Shown here: positions 26,811 to 36,177 of the stretch, piece after piece | Position numbering within the stretch: position 1 is the first letter of the stretch | Layout of the letters: each line of letters opens with the position of its first letter | NCBI RefSeq assembly: GCF_011059135.1 | Contig: NZ_JAALGD010000010.1 | Span: 114,841-178,840 of the forward strand | DNA from: Brevibacillus sp. SYP-B805 | Lineage (GTDB): Bacteria > Bacillota > Bacilli > Brevibacillales > Brevibacillaceae | Direction: 5' to 3' | DNA length: 64,000 nt | Notes under the pieces: model-generated | Seen by the model: only the letters and a program-made list of their open reading frames with translations | Databases searched by the model: none | Told to the model about the DNA's origin: nothing | Translations under genes and position numbers: made by a program

Positions 26811-27276
26811 GATTGCCGGTGAAGTAACCGGCCGCAAAAAGCTGCACAAGATGGTGTACATCGCCCAGAAGATGCAGATCGATTTTGCGGAACGGTTCCA
26901 ATTCCACATGTATGGACCGTATTCGGAGGAATTGACGCTGCGGGTGGACGAGCTGTGCAATCTCGGGCTGATTGATGAACAGATGGAGACAAAGGGCGCG
27001 ATCCAGCTGTACCGCTACACCCTGAATGAAGAAGGGCGGGACTTCCTCAAGTTTCACAATGTGGATTTCGGCCGCGGCGAACAGTTGATCCGCCGCTTGA
27101 ATGAAGAGAATTCGCGTTTTCTTGAGCTGGTTTCCACAGTGCTTTATTTTGACAACCTTCCGTATGCAGAGATGACCAACAAGGTGTTTACCCTGAAGAG
27201 CAAACAGCGTTATACCGAAGAGGAGATTGAAAGGGCTCTCACGTTCGTGGCCGAGCTGCGCGCGATGATGGCGTAG
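26773..27276 (+). CDS. ywgA: YwgA-family protein
   Basis: Protein of 167 residues, matching the ~166-residue YwgA family. It is all soluble and shows TGRKKLHKMVYIAQKMQIDFAE and FHMYGPYSEELTLRVDELCNLGLI, a winged-helix-like layout resembling the Panacea/SocA type antitoxin-like fold. That resemblance is my reading, not an established function. Translation begins within ywfO (GGAG ahead of the ATG), so production of the two proteins is coupled. Confidence 0.85.
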   Translation: MLMDHAKIIRLIEIAGEVTGRKKLHKMVYIAQKMQIDFAERFQFHMYGPYSEELTLRVDELCNLGLIDEQMETKGAIQLYRYTLNEEGRDFLKFHNVDFGRGEQLIRRLNEENSRFLELVSTVLYFDNLPYAEMTNKVFTLKSKQRYTEEEIERALTFVAELRAMMA

Positions 27277-27297
27277 GTATCCGGTACATAAGGACAC

Positions 27298-27332
27298 AAC
27301 AGGCTGATCGTTTGGATCGGCCTGTTTTTTTT
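27298..27332 (+). terminator. Terminator of ywfO-ywgA
   Basis: Imperfect 12-bp stem (from 27298, partner ending near 27325) with a run of eight T residues. Confidence 0.9.
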
Positions 27333-27405
27333 GTCCCTCCGTGTTTGGTCATAATGAAAAAAATATGATTGCGAGGCAGTATTTTCCTGGTGGAGGTAGA
27401 AATAT

Positions 27406-27936
27406 ATGGGGGATAAACGTCGACAGTGGGTGACATGGTTCATCACGCTCGGAGCGGTGGGAGCGCTTTGTTTAGTGGGCGGCCTCTACGCGGCGCGCAC
27501 GGTCGCGCACAGCGACACGGACTGGGCCCCATCCGTCGGGTATGCAGCCTCTGCGGCGGAAGCCGGGGAGCCGATCACGCAAGCGGCGTTCCTGAAGATG
27601 GTGATGACGGTGTACGCAGCCAAGGAGAAAGGGGTTTTCGTACCCCATGGAGCAGAGAATCACTGGGCGGCGGGGATTTATGCGACCGCGAAGAAGGAGG
27701 GGCTGATCGATTGTTCCTGCCAGATTAAGCCGGATGAGCCTTTGACGGTGGAGGAAGCGGCCAGGTTTGTGATGAAAGGGATCAACCGGAAGGCGGATAA
27801 GCAGCTTGTGCAGATCGATGAAGTCAAAGGATGGGTGAAATCCGCTGATCCCAAGTCACCTCTTACCTATGGCGATGCGGCAACACTGATTCGGAAGTTT
27901 CAGGATACGATTCAACCGTATGTTTCCAAGGAATAG
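27406..27936 (+). CDS. Membrane-anchored SLH-like protein
   Basis: Protein of 176 residues. A single N-terminal membrane segment (WVTWFITLGAVGALCLVGGLY) without a clear cleavage site precedes two partial SLH-like units: ITQAAFLKMVMTVYAAKE with ENHWAAGIYATAKKEGLI, and PDEPLTVEEAARFVMKGI with PKSPLTYGDAATLIRKF. GGAGG lies nine bases before the ATG. It may hold the cell-wall layer or the following secreted proteins. It precedes the stalk-domain protein by only 14 bases and is probably co-transcribed with it and with the giant protein. Confidence 0.75.
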   Translation: MGDKRRQWVTWFITLGAVGALCLVGGLYAARTVAHSDTDWAPSVGYAASAAEAGEPITQAAFLKMVMTVYAAKEKGVFVPHGAENHWAAGIYATAKKEGLIDCSCQIKPDEPLTVEEAARFVMKGINRKADKQLVQIDEVKGWVKSADPKSPLTYGDAATLIRKFQDTIQPYVSKE

Positions 27937-27950
27937 CGAGGAGTGAGCTT

Positions 27951-28727
27951 ATGAAAAAGATGGTGGTATCTTTTTTGGTAGCTGTGATGGCATTGGGTGC
28001 AAGCGGAGTTGTTTCCGCAGCTGCCGATACGAAACCGATCACTGTTAAAGTGGATGGGAATCTCGTAAATTTCCCGGATGCGCAGCCGTTTATTGATGCA
28101 AAATCCAACCGAACGTTGGTGCCGGTTCGTTTTGTCAGTGAGGCTTTGGGGGCAAAGGTAGAGTGGAAGGAAGATATTCAGACAGTAGAAATCAATAAGA
28201 ACGGGCGACCAATTTCATTAAAAATTGGAGAAAAAGTAGCAATTGTTTCCGGTAGAAAAGTTGCTTTTGACCAGAGTGCCATAATAAAAAATTCAAGAAC
28301 GTATGTACCATTACGTTTTGTGAGCGAGGCGTTACAGTCTAAAGTTGACTGGAAAGTTAACGAAAGAACCGTACTAATTACAACTCTTGAAAAGGTTGTC
28401 GCCTTTGGGAAAAACACCCCTGTAAATGAATCAAACAGCATATTCCAGGAATTTCATCGAAGTCTTGAGATAAAAGATGGGGTTATAACCGGAAAGGTTC
28501 CGAAAGCACCATCAAAGGATTATGAAGTCAGTGTAAGCTTTCACTATAACGAGGGATTAGTTAAAGCACCGGAAGTTGTAACCGACGGCAATTCTTTTTC
28601 ACGCAAGCTTTCTGAGATTGATGTCATGGGTATATTTATATATGACCGTAGAGGTAAAGGAAAAACACTCGCGTTCTATTCATATCGGAGCTTACCAAAC
28701 TTAAGCCCAGTTAAGGTTGGTGATTGA
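27951..28727 (+). CDS. Secreted protein with copper-amine-oxidase-type stalk domains
   Basis: Protein of 258 residues with a standard signal peptide ending VVSAAA. Two copies of the CuAO_N1-like stalk repeat follow: TLVPVRFVSEALGAKVEWKE with VEINKNG, and TYVPLRFVSEALQSKVDWK with VLITTLEK. These domains are common cell-wall or adhesion modules in Bacillales and have no oxidase activity. The last ~100 residues are unassigned. From about 28,180 the DNA becomes clearly A+T-richer than its surroundings. The gene ends four bases before the next start, so the three surface genes from 27,406 form one unit. Confidence 0.8.
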   Translation: MKKMVVSFLVAVMALGASGVVSAAADTKPITVKVDGNLVNFPDAQPFIDAKSNRTLVPVRFVSEALGAKVEWKEDIQTVEINKNGRPISLKIGEKVAIVSGRKVAFDQSAIIKNSRTYVPLRFVSEALQSKVDWKVNERTVLITTLEKVVAFGKNTPVNESNSIFQEFHRSLEIKDGVITGKVPKAPSKDYEVSVSFHYNEGLVKAPEVVTDGNSFSRKLSEIDVMGIFIYDRRGKGKTLAFYSYRSLPNLSPVKVGD

Positions 28728-28730
28728 TTA

Positions 28731-31700
28731 ATGTTTGGTAAGATTTACAAAAGTTTGAAACGGTGGAAACATAAAATTGTGAAATCGGTACTAGCCATAC
28801 TGTTAGCAGTTTTAACAGTACCGATTTCTCCTCCTTCAAAAGTAAATGCTTATCCTGTTAATACAGGTACATACTACGATCCATCTGCAACTGGGGTAAA
28901 TCCAAAACCTGGAGAAGAAGGTTCTTTACATGAATATAAACTTACAGTCGGCTATGTCAATGATCAGAAGGTGGTAAAAGGGGCTCACCCTGTCATAATC
29001 AGTAGTTTTCCTGGTCAAGAATTTGGTGCTATTTATACGACAGTTCACGTATATCGTAAGCAGGACAGTGGCCCGGATATAGGGATAACCGGGAAAGCAC
29101 TTGCATTTGCAAATCTTTCAGAACAGGCTGATGCCGGATATGTATTTGTTACAATAAATGACGCGAAACAATGGATAAAAGTTCTTAATGGGAACGAAAC
29201 CAATGTATTTAATAAAGTGTGGGCAGTAACAATTACTGACAAAGAAAGTGGACAATCCTATCAAGCAGTGAATCTGGCCGAAGTTGCCTATCATAGTGGC
29301 GGCCAAGGCTTAACAATGGGTGATGGATTAACTCCGATTTCCGGAGGATATAAAAAAGATGACTACTTTGTTGCTACCCAAAGACCAAAAGGCAATCCAA
29401 TGCCAAATGGTGGTATCGGGGTAGATGTTGATCGTGCTTCAAGGAAATACAACATAGGTGAGACAGTCACCATCACTACTTCGGCAACGGATTACTCGAT
29501 TTACGATAAAGGGATAAATCCAATACTTATTTCAGTGGTCAATAAAACCACTGGTGATGGTTACAAATCGATTGCTAACAGCACAACATTCACTTATGTA
29601 CCTGAGAAAGCTGGCACCTATGAAGTAACCTATACAATGAATGATAGGCACATGCGTTCTAATAGGGAATCTGCGGATAGTACGGCATCTACACCATACA
29701 CAACGACATTTGAGGTAGTAGCAGCAACCTGTACTCCATTAACTGCGACACTTAAAATATCTGGTGAAGCCGACAAAACATTGTATTCCAGCGGAACAGA
29801 GCCCTTACCAAAAGGGATAAACACAATCACCCTCATCTTCCCTCAGCCTGGTACTTTATCGGTTGATGAATCTCCCCAAGGAACCGGCACTACGTTTTCA
29901 AATATTTTCATCAGTGAGAGTACCTATATTTCCTTCACGCCTTCAAATTCGACTTACTGTACCTGGTCGAAAACCTTTAAAGCAGAGAGCGAACCGGTGG
30001 AAGAAAACTGCGATTACATCATCAATGTCAGCACGACCACCACGACAGGGCGGGGAGAGCTTTACAACGTCCCTTATGCATCGGACGCGAATGGCCCTGC
30101 GGTTGCCTTGGAAAACGGAACAGACTCCATCAGTCTTTCAGCAGACATCAACGGGAAGTTTTATATCAATGGTTCGACTACTCAAATCCCAAGCAGTTCG
30201 CCCAAGACGGCCTTGCTGGAGTCTTTTCCGAGGAATGGGTCAACCTTTACGCTTCTGTTTAAATCGGACGATGGAACGGAATGTTGGGTTAAAAAATTTT
30301 ACGTCAAACAGCTGCCTAATGAAATCTCTTGTCCTAGTGTAACCATCCAAGGGCACGGCGGAAGGGCACTCGATGGTGCAGTGATTCGCACCATAAATCT
30401 GAATGAAGAAGTAACGTTTACTGCCACTTATCAAGACGAAGAAGGTGATACGGAGGATGCGGCGGTCTATTGGAAAATGACCAAACCGGACGGAAAAACG
30501 GTTCGGTACATGGGCCAAAATGATGACGGTCGAATTGGTAGCGAGGTAAAAGCAAATTTCGTCAGAACGAATAGAGAATCCAGAGACGGTATGTTTGCTT
30601 TTGATCAGGTAGGCACCTATACGATGGAAATCTACTTTGTCAAACAAGACGGCGATGATCCGGAAGTTAACTATGAGCCTACCAAGACGTGGATCGAAAA
30701 GGGATGTTCATGGAAGGTCACGATCATTGTAACAGAATGCTATGAGTTGAACATCTATGCAAGGGTAAATGGCGATTTCAGAGAGATGATCAGGAATAAT
30801 GAGAAAACCGAGTATACATTGTCTCTGCCTCCCGGATCGACTTCAAATGACATCAGATTTACGTTGAGAGACAGCGATAATACGCCGGAAAAAGGCAACT
30901 GGATGCTGAGAAAAGCCAATGACGTCGTTCCTATTGCTACGATGAACAATGATGATGAGTTTTCCTTTACCCTATCGGACAAAAGCAGCTATGTGGTAAC
31001 GGTTCGCACGCAGCAAGGGGATGAGTGGTGCGAAAAGACCATCTATATCAACCAAACCTCCTGTGATGCGCTGACGTTGGAAGGTCGTGTAAATGGCAGC
31101 CCCATGGATGTAACGGGAACTGGCGAGTCCGGAAGCCCCTATCGAATCAAGATCACGAGCGGCAAAGATAATGACGTTTTGTTGTGGATGGATCATAACG
31201 GCACCAACGTCACCAGCAACATTACCTGGACGTTGAAACGAGGCGGCTCCACGATCGCCACCTCAACCAACCCGACATTCAACCGGACACTGGCAGACTC
31301 CACCCAAACCTACACGCTGGAAGTAAGCGTGCAGATCAATGGGTACACATGCACCAAGTACATTGTCTTTGAAAAAACGGTCGGTCCGTCTTGTGACGAC
31401 GTGTATGTGCATTTCTTTGACTCCCAAAGCGGTCAGATCACCTATAACGTGGGGCATTCGGCAGCAAAGACGATTGCGGTTGCTTCCAAGCTGGATCGCT
31501 TTGTCCTGATGACTTCCAACAAACCGGACACGTTGGAAACCGATCGGGGCGCGATTAGTTATGACGTGACCTGGAATGGTCCACTCCCCAACCAGGCAAT
31601 CGGTTTTGAAGAATGGTATTACGAGATAGATGACGTTCCCCCGGGGACGTATACGATCAATGGAACCATTACCGATCCCGATTTCCCGTCCTTGGACGGC

Positions 31701-32954
31701 TGCTCCTTCACCTTTACGCTCATCGTCACCGGCGGGGGAACACCGCCTGAAGGGGGAGGGGGCGGCCCCGGAGGCCCTGTCGATGGCGGGCAGATGCTCA
31801 TACGCGTTTACGATTCCGCCAACCGTCTTTTGGATACGCCGAACGACGGCGTATGGGAGCGGGAACCGGCCCGGATCGAGGTTACCATTGACCAGGCAAG
31901 GATTCAGGCTGCCTTCCAGACCATCGACAGCCAGATCGCCAGCGCCATCGAAAGCAAAAAGGCGGAGTTTATAAGCCAATACGCCGATGACAGGTACGAG
32001 AACGTTGTGGTGACTGCAGATCCGCCTGTATGGAACGGGCAAACCAATCCCATGACACGGTGGCCGGCATCCGTAGGGCTGTCGGTCGACGGGCCGGGGA
32101 TCAATCAGACCTATCAATTGTCGCCAAGCTTGCAGACGCAGTCCAATCTCTATACGGGAACGGTAACCCCTACATCGACAACGTGGTTGACGGCATTGCA
32201 TCCTCAGGATTATGTGGTGACGGCGGAAGGCTTTGATATCACCGTACCCTACCAGATCGAAGTGACCGTCAGCTATCAGGCATGTGAAGAGGAGGACCCG
32301 GACCCCGACGATTCCGAACCGCCGGTAAAAACCTGCACGCCCGGAACGGACTCCGCCACGCTGACAGGAACGTTTACCATTCATGTCCAAGGAGCCCAAA
32401 CCCGTTTTGAGGTGTACGAGCCCAACGCTACCGGCTATCTGGCCCATACCGCCGAATGGGCGGAATACCATGCGCGGGATCGATACCCGAACAGCCAGCC
32501 CAACCACTTCTACGCGGGAGAGCGGATCTTGACCCGCATCCAGCTCGACCCCAAGCATCGCCATCCGGTCAGCGGCAGATACCCGGAGATTGCGGCCGCC
32601 TCCGCCTGGATCAGCGAGACGGGGCAGCGATCGACGCTGCTTCAGTCCATCCTTGCCTTGCAGGCCGCCTCCCCGATCCTGTGGAACGGGCCCCAACAAC
32701 TTGTGCCGAAGCTCGGCCTGCGGGAGATGGGCGTCGACACGCCGCTCATGGGTGACAAGCAGCGCGGGTTCAAGAAAGACGCAAGCTATGCGGTTTATTT
32801 CAGGGTGCAGTTTGCCTTTGGGGTAAGCAAAGGCTATGCGTATCCCGACAAAAACAGCCTGCAGGGGCACTACCAGAGCGATTACCGCCTGCCGTTTGTG
32901 ATCATTGCAAACGCCTGGGAACGGCAAGGCATCCGCAACCATACTTCGCACTAA
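28731..32954 (+). CDS. Giant modular secreted protein (1407 aa) with repeated cysteine-led Ig-like modules
   Basis: A signal peptide with a basic start and hydrophobic core ends near SKVNAYP. An N-terminal region of ~330 residues is followed by six modules of about 93-136 residues, each starting with Cys (residues 334, 427, 534, 670, 778, 888). Modules end in stretches like TECWVKKFYVKQ, EWCEKTIYINQ and YTCTKYIVFEK, so each probably closes a disulfide. A glycine-rich linker (~1001-1022) leads to a C-terminal region of ~385 residues with a Cys-flanked acidic linker (EEEDPDPDD) and no known motif. There are no SLH, LPXTG or catalytic signatures. Base composition changes within the gene. It is likely a surface fibre or adhesin-like protein; this is inference. 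Confidence 0.8.
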   Translation: MFGKIYKSLKRWKHKIVKSVLAILLAVLTVPISPPSKVNAYPVNTGTYYDPSATGVNPKPGEEGSLHEYKLTVGYVNDQKVVKGAHPVIISSFPGQEFGAIYTTVHVYRKQDSGPDIGITGKALAFANLSEQADAGYVFVTINDAKQWIKVLNGNETNVFNKVWAVTITDKESGQSYQAVNLAEVAYHSGGQGLTMGDGLTPISGGYKKDDYFVATQRPKGNPMPNGGIGVDVDRASRKYNIGETVTITTSATDYSIYDKGINPILISVVNKTTGDGYKSIANSTTFTYVPEKAGTYEVTYTMNDRHMRSNRESADSTASTPYTTTFEVVAATCTPLTATLKISGEADKTLYSSGTEPLPKGINTITLIFPQPGTLSVDESPQGTGTTFSNIFISESTYISFTPSNSTYCTWSKTFKAESEPVEENCDYIINVSTTTTTGRGELYNVPYASDANGPAVALENGTDSISLSADINGKFYINGSTTQIPSSSPKTALLESFPRNGSTFTLLFKSDDGTECWVKKFYVKQLPNEISCPSVTIQGHGGRALDGAVIRTINLNEEVTFTATYQDEEGDTEDAAVYWKMTKPDGKTVRYMGQNDDGRIGSEVKANFVRTNRESRDGMFAFDQVGTYTMEIYFVKQDGDDPEVNYEPTKTWIEKGCSWKVTIIVTECYELNIYARVNGDFREMIRNNEKTEYTLSLPPGSTSNDIRFTLRDSDNTPEKGNWMLRKANDVVPIATMNNDDEFSFTLSDKSSYVVTVRTQQGDEWCEKTIYINQTSCDALTLEGRVNGSPMDVTGTGESGSPYRIKITSGKDNDVLLWMDHNGTNVTSNITWTLKRGGSTIATSTNPTFNRTLADSTQTYTLEVSVQINGYTCTKYIVFEKTVGPSCDDVYVHFFDSQSGQITYNVGHSAAKTIAVASKLDRFVLMTSNKPDTLETDRGAISYDVTWNGPLPNQAIGFEEWYYEIDDVPPGTYTINGTITDPDFPSLDGCSFTFTLIVTGGGTPPEGGGGGPGGPVDGGQMLIRVYDSANRLLDTPNDGVWEREPARIEVTIDQARIQAAFQTIDSQIASAIESKKAEFISQYADDRYENVVVTADPPVWNGQTNPMTRWPASVGLSVDGPGINQTYQLSPSLQTQSNLYTGTVTPTSTTWLTALHPQDYVVTAEGFDITVPYQIEVTVSYQACEEEDPDPDDSEPPVKTCTPGTDSATLTGTFTIHVQGAQTRFEVYEPNATGYLAHTAEWAEYHARDRYPNSQPNHFYAGERILTRIQLDPKHRHPVSGRYPEIAAASAWISETGQRSTLLQSILALQAASPILWNGPQQLVPKLGLREMGVDTPLMGDKQRGFKKDASYAVYFRVQFAFGVSKGYAYPDKNSLQGHYQSDYRLPFVIIANAWERQGIRNHTSH

Positions 32955-32966
32955 ATTTCTTTGCGG

Positions 32967-33020
32967 CCTCCTCTGTCTTTTTTTACCGTGAAGGGAGAAA
33001 GAGACGAGGAGGTCGTTTTT
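32967..33020 (+). terminator. Terminator whose 3' arm is the ribosome site of the lipase gene
   Basis: CCTCCTC (32967-32973) pairs with GAGGAGG (33006-33012), extended inward by GTCT (32975-32978) with AGAC (33002-33005), and is followed by TTTTT at 33016-33020. The right arm is the only good ribosome binding site for the lipase start at 33022. Confidence 0.6.
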
Positions 33021-33021
33021 G

Positions 33022-35784
33022 ATGGGAAAACGGATGAAATGCCTGGTATGCGTTCTCCTGCTGCTTCTCCTTGTGTGTGAACCGGCCATGGGAGCGCTAG
33101 GACGCACCCGGGAAGATTTTATTCAAAACTTTGCGGCATGGAGGGACGGGGAGCGGGTCCGTCTGCAGTTTGAACTGCGGGAGAAATTCGATCAAGTGGA
33201 GGTGGCTGTCGCGGCAGGTGACGAGACGGAAAGCGTGGAATTCAGGAACAGCGACCGCATCTCCATTGCCGCAGAGGGAGTAACGTCTTCCGCCCTGATC
33301 CAGCTGCGCGCGTTTGAGGCGGGAGAACTGGCCGAGACCGCTCTGTTCCGCGCAGCGCTGCCGGAAGATCGGGACAATGGAAGCGGGGACAAGATCGCGC
33401 TGCGGAAAAGCAGCTGGGAAAAGAAGCGCGAAGAAGAGCCGCTCCCGCTTATTCCAATCGCAGCCGATGAAGTGGAACGGCCATCGGCGCTGGACAAGCG
33501 GGCGAAGTCTTATTACAAGCGGGTTTATGGGGATGATAACCCGGAGGATATCTCAAAGGGCGAGCGGAACCTCTCTCCCCAAAGAATGCTGGATACGTTT
33601 GAACTGGAACCGAATGATACGAAGGGAAAGGCAGATTGGCTTTATTCCGGCAAGGATGCATACGGAAGAATCGGGGTGGAAGGTGATCTCGACTATTGGA
33701 AAATCAAGGCGCCGACGAAGGAGAGCCAGCTGAAGGTATGGCTGGGGGAGATGCCCGTCAAGCAAGACTACGATCTATACCTGTATGATGAAGAAGGCAG
33801 AGAGCTGGCCAAATCGGTCAATCAGGGTACGATGGACGAGCTGATCGAAGGCTTTGCTGCCGAAAGGGGCTCCTGGTTTTACATCCTGGTCAAGGGAAAA
33901 GGCGACGATGCGGACCGCGATAACTATTATCATCTAAGGGCTGAATTTCTGCCGCCGGGCGTGGTGGTGAAGCCGGATGAGTACGAGTCGAACAACACAC
34001 CCGCCGACGCTGCCATGGCTAAAAATTTCGAAACGATTGAGGCCACGATCCATGCGTTGGACGACGTTGACTACTACAAGTACCAGTTTGAGCTGGCTTC
34101 CACCCTGGATTTGACTCTGGCCAAAATTCCGGAAGGCATGGATCTGGATCTCTACCTGCTGGATAGCAATCTGAAGGTGCTGGCCAAATCGGAGAATGCC
34201 CGCAATCATGACGAGCACATCGTGTACAATGGCGATCCCGGCACCTACTATGTCAAGGTGGCAGCCAGCAGAAGTTCGGTGATCACCTATCACCAGTACG
34301 AGCTTAACGGGACGATCCGCACCATGCCGGTGATCTTGATTCCGGGTATCGGCGGATCCAGGCTGAGCATGGTAGAGAATGGCCGTGTATCAAATGCATG
34401 GCTGGATGAGTGGAACATACCTTTGGACAACATGATCCCGATTCACCGGAGAGTACTCACTCTCACTCCTAAAGTGTGGGGAGGGGTTGAAGTTGAACAA
34501 AGAGATAAAAGGGTAAAAATTTTCCCGGAGGTGGGGGATTACGGACTGCACGCAATCGAGTATCTTTCCTACAATTTTTTCGATAGTGTGAAAGAATTGT
34601 CGGAACAATATTACAGCATGTCGGAGCATTTGCAAAAAATGGGTTACCAGAAAGGCATCACCTTGTTCGGCTTTCCCTATGACTGGCGTCTCAGCAATGT
34701 GAACAACGCCAAGCAACTGATGCAGCTGATCGATGAAGCCCTGCGTATCTCACAAGCAAAACAGGTTCAACTGGTCGTGCACAGCATGGGGGGAATTTTG
34801 GCGAGGGAAACCTTGCTTTCCAACCCGTCTTACCAGGGAAAAACAAAACGGGTAATTTACATGGGCACCCCTTTTATCGGTTCACCCCGCGCCTATCAAT
34901 CCATTAAATTTGGCTATAATTTTGGCATCATTCTTCTGAATCCAGAAACGATTAGGCAAGTGTCCGAATTTTCACCTGCCGTCTATGAGCTGCTTCCATC
35001 CAGGCTGTATACAGAAAAGCATCCGTATCTCCTCGAAACGGATGGGATACATGAGAACGCGATGCCGTATAACACCATCTTTACAAATCCTACGTTCCAA
35101 TTGCCCTATCTGCCGCTGGCCAAACAGGCAGAAAGAAATCACGACAGATGGGACAAGAAAAAATTGAATGTTCCTCAATATTCCATCATCGGGCAGGGAC
35201 AGTTAACTTTTCTGGGATATAAATATTATAAATACCTTCGTACCTTAACCCCCTTTCATGACAATGCGCTCGGGGATGGAACCGTTCCTTTTGACAGTGC
35301 GAATTACGATGCAAAAGACATCAGGAAAAAATACTACGTAACCGAAGAGCATGCCCAGCTGCCGCGCAATCCCTACGTGATTCAACAGGTTGCCCACTTG
35401 CTGTTGGGAATCGAAAAGGCACAACCCCATATCAGCGAGACGCCCGGCTCCCATTTTCCTTACAATTATTATATGATTTATAGAGAAGATGGAAAAATAC
35501 CGGAAATTACCGTGAAAAAAGGAGGCAGGCTTATCGATCTGTCAAACGGGGAGGAGATCAGCGAAAGCGGCATGCGGATCGAAACCCACGGCAATGTGAT
35601 CGTGATTCAGATGCCCGTCGACGAGTCTGCGGGGTTCCGGGATGCGGCACGCATCGCTTTAACAGCCAGCGATGATCAACCTCCCATCGTTGTCCGCCAT
35701 TATTTTTCAGATGGTAAGCGTTCCACAAAAGGAGTTGAGCGGCAGTACACCTTGCATGGATCAGAGCGTTTGGAACTAAAGTAA
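33022..35784 (+). CDS. Secreted LCAT-like lipase/acyltransferase with two PPC domains
   Basis: Protein of about 920 residues with a signal peptide (basic start, LVCVLLLLLLVCEPAMGA). Two bacterial pre-peptidase C-terminal (PPC) domains open with FELEPNDTKGKADWL and DEYESNNTPADAAM and contain KQDYDLYLYDEEGREL and MDLDLYLLDSNLKVL. An alpha/beta-hydrolase domain begins at MPVILIPGIGGSRLSM. The likely triad is Ser588 (LVVHSMGGILA), Asp752 (LGDGTVPFDSA) and His777 (EEHAQLP). This layout fits the LCAT/phosphatidylcholine acyltransferase family, acting on lipids or sterol-like esters outside the cell. It is probably cotranscribed with the giant protein by read-through of the overlapping terminator. 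Confidence 0.85.
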   Translation: MGKRMKCLVCVLLLLLLVCEPAMGALGRTREDFIQNFAAWRDGERVRLQFELREKFDQVEVAVAAGDETESVEFRNSDRISIAAEGVTSSALIQLRAFEAGELAETALFRAALPEDRDNGSGDKIALRKSSWEKKREEEPLPLIPIAADEVERPSALDKRAKSYYKRVYGDDNPEDISKGERNLSPQRMLDTFELEPNDTKGKADWLYSGKDAYGRIGVEGDLDYWKIKAPTKESQLKVWLGEMPVKQDYDLYLYDEEGRELAKSVNQGTMDELIEGFAAERGSWFYILVKGKGDDADRDNYYHLRAEFLPPGVVVKPDEYESNNTPADAAMAKNFETIEATIHALDDVDYYKYQFELASTLDLTLAKIPEGMDLDLYLLDSNLKVLAKSENARNHDEHIVYNGDPGTYYVKVAASRSSVITYHQYELNGTIRTMPVILIPGIGGSRLSMVENGRVSNAWLDEWNIPLDNMIPIHRRVLTLTPKVWGGVEVEQRDKRVKIFPEVGDYGLHAIEYLSYNFFDSVKELSEQYYSMSEHLQKMGYQKGITLFGFPYDWRLSNVNNAKQLMQLIDEALRISQAKQVQLVVHSMGGILARETLLSNPSYQGKTKRVIYMGTPFIGSPRAYQSIKFGYNFGIILLNPETIRQVSEFSPAVYELLPSRLYTEKHPYLLETDGIHENAMPYNTIFTNPTFQLPYLPLAKQAERNHDRWDKKKLNVPQYSIIGQGQLTFLGYKYYKYLRTLTPFHDNALGDGTVPFDSANYDAKDIRKKYYVTEEHAQLPRNPYVIQQVAHLLLGIEKAQPHISETPGSHFPYNYYMIYREDGKIPEITVKKGGRLIDLSNGEEISESGMRIETHGNVIVIQMPVDESAGFRDAARIALTASDDQPPIVVRHYFSDGKRSTKGVERQYTLHGSERLELK

Positions 35785-35803
35785 TACGGAAATGAGGGTC
35801 GAT

Positions 35804-36136
35804 ATGGGAGAGTGGGTTGGAGGACTAATCTTTATCATGATGGTCGCTTTCTTTACCCCCATCTTGTGGATTGTTTTGACGATCGCGATTTTTACGTTTT
35901 TTGCGACACGAAAGCTCTGGATTACCTATCTGGTAATCGTCCCGGTAGCCGCTTTCTTCTACCTGGCTTTCTATGGGGGAGATACCGGATGGTTTTCTAC
36001 TCCAAAGGATCGTTTGTTAATAGCTGCCGGGGCGGCGGCCGATTGCATGCTGCTTGTAACGATCGTGGGGGTCATTGCCAATAAGGTCCGAAGAAAAGAA
36101 ATCGAGCAGCCTAACGGTCACGAGGAAACGAAATGA
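35804..36136 (+). CDS. Small integral membrane protein
   Basis: Protein of 110 residues with three hydrophobic helices (GGLIFIMMVAFFTPILWIVL; LWITYLVIVPVAAFFYLAFY; LLIAAGAAADCMLLVTIVGVI) and a basic-acidic tail. I chose ATG at 35804 because AGGG lies six bases before it; an ATG at 35792 lacks a ribosome site. It follows the lipase by 19 bases, so it is probably in the same transcript. No family recognised. Confidence 0.65.
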   Translation: MGEWVGGLIFIMMVAFFTPILWIVLTIAIFTFFATRKLWITYLVIVPVAAFFYLAFYGGDTGWFSTPKDRLLIAAGAAADCMLLVTIVGVIANKVRRKEIEQPNGHEETK

Positions 36137-36144
36137 CAAGCAAT

Positions 36145-36170
36145 CTCCCCCGCCATCCTGAGCGGGGGAG
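36145..36170. terminator. Nine-bp hairpin between convergent genes
   Basis: A perfect stem (36145-36153 with 36162-36170) separates the membrane protein gene from the leftward small gene. It lacks a T run on both sides, so its termination strength is doubtful. Confidence 0.45.
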
Positions 36171-36177
36171 GTAGCAA

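Noticed and set aside
36145..36170. GC-rich hairpin as a REP-type repeat
   Set aside because: No second copy seen in the window; it fits an ordinary intergenic hairpin.
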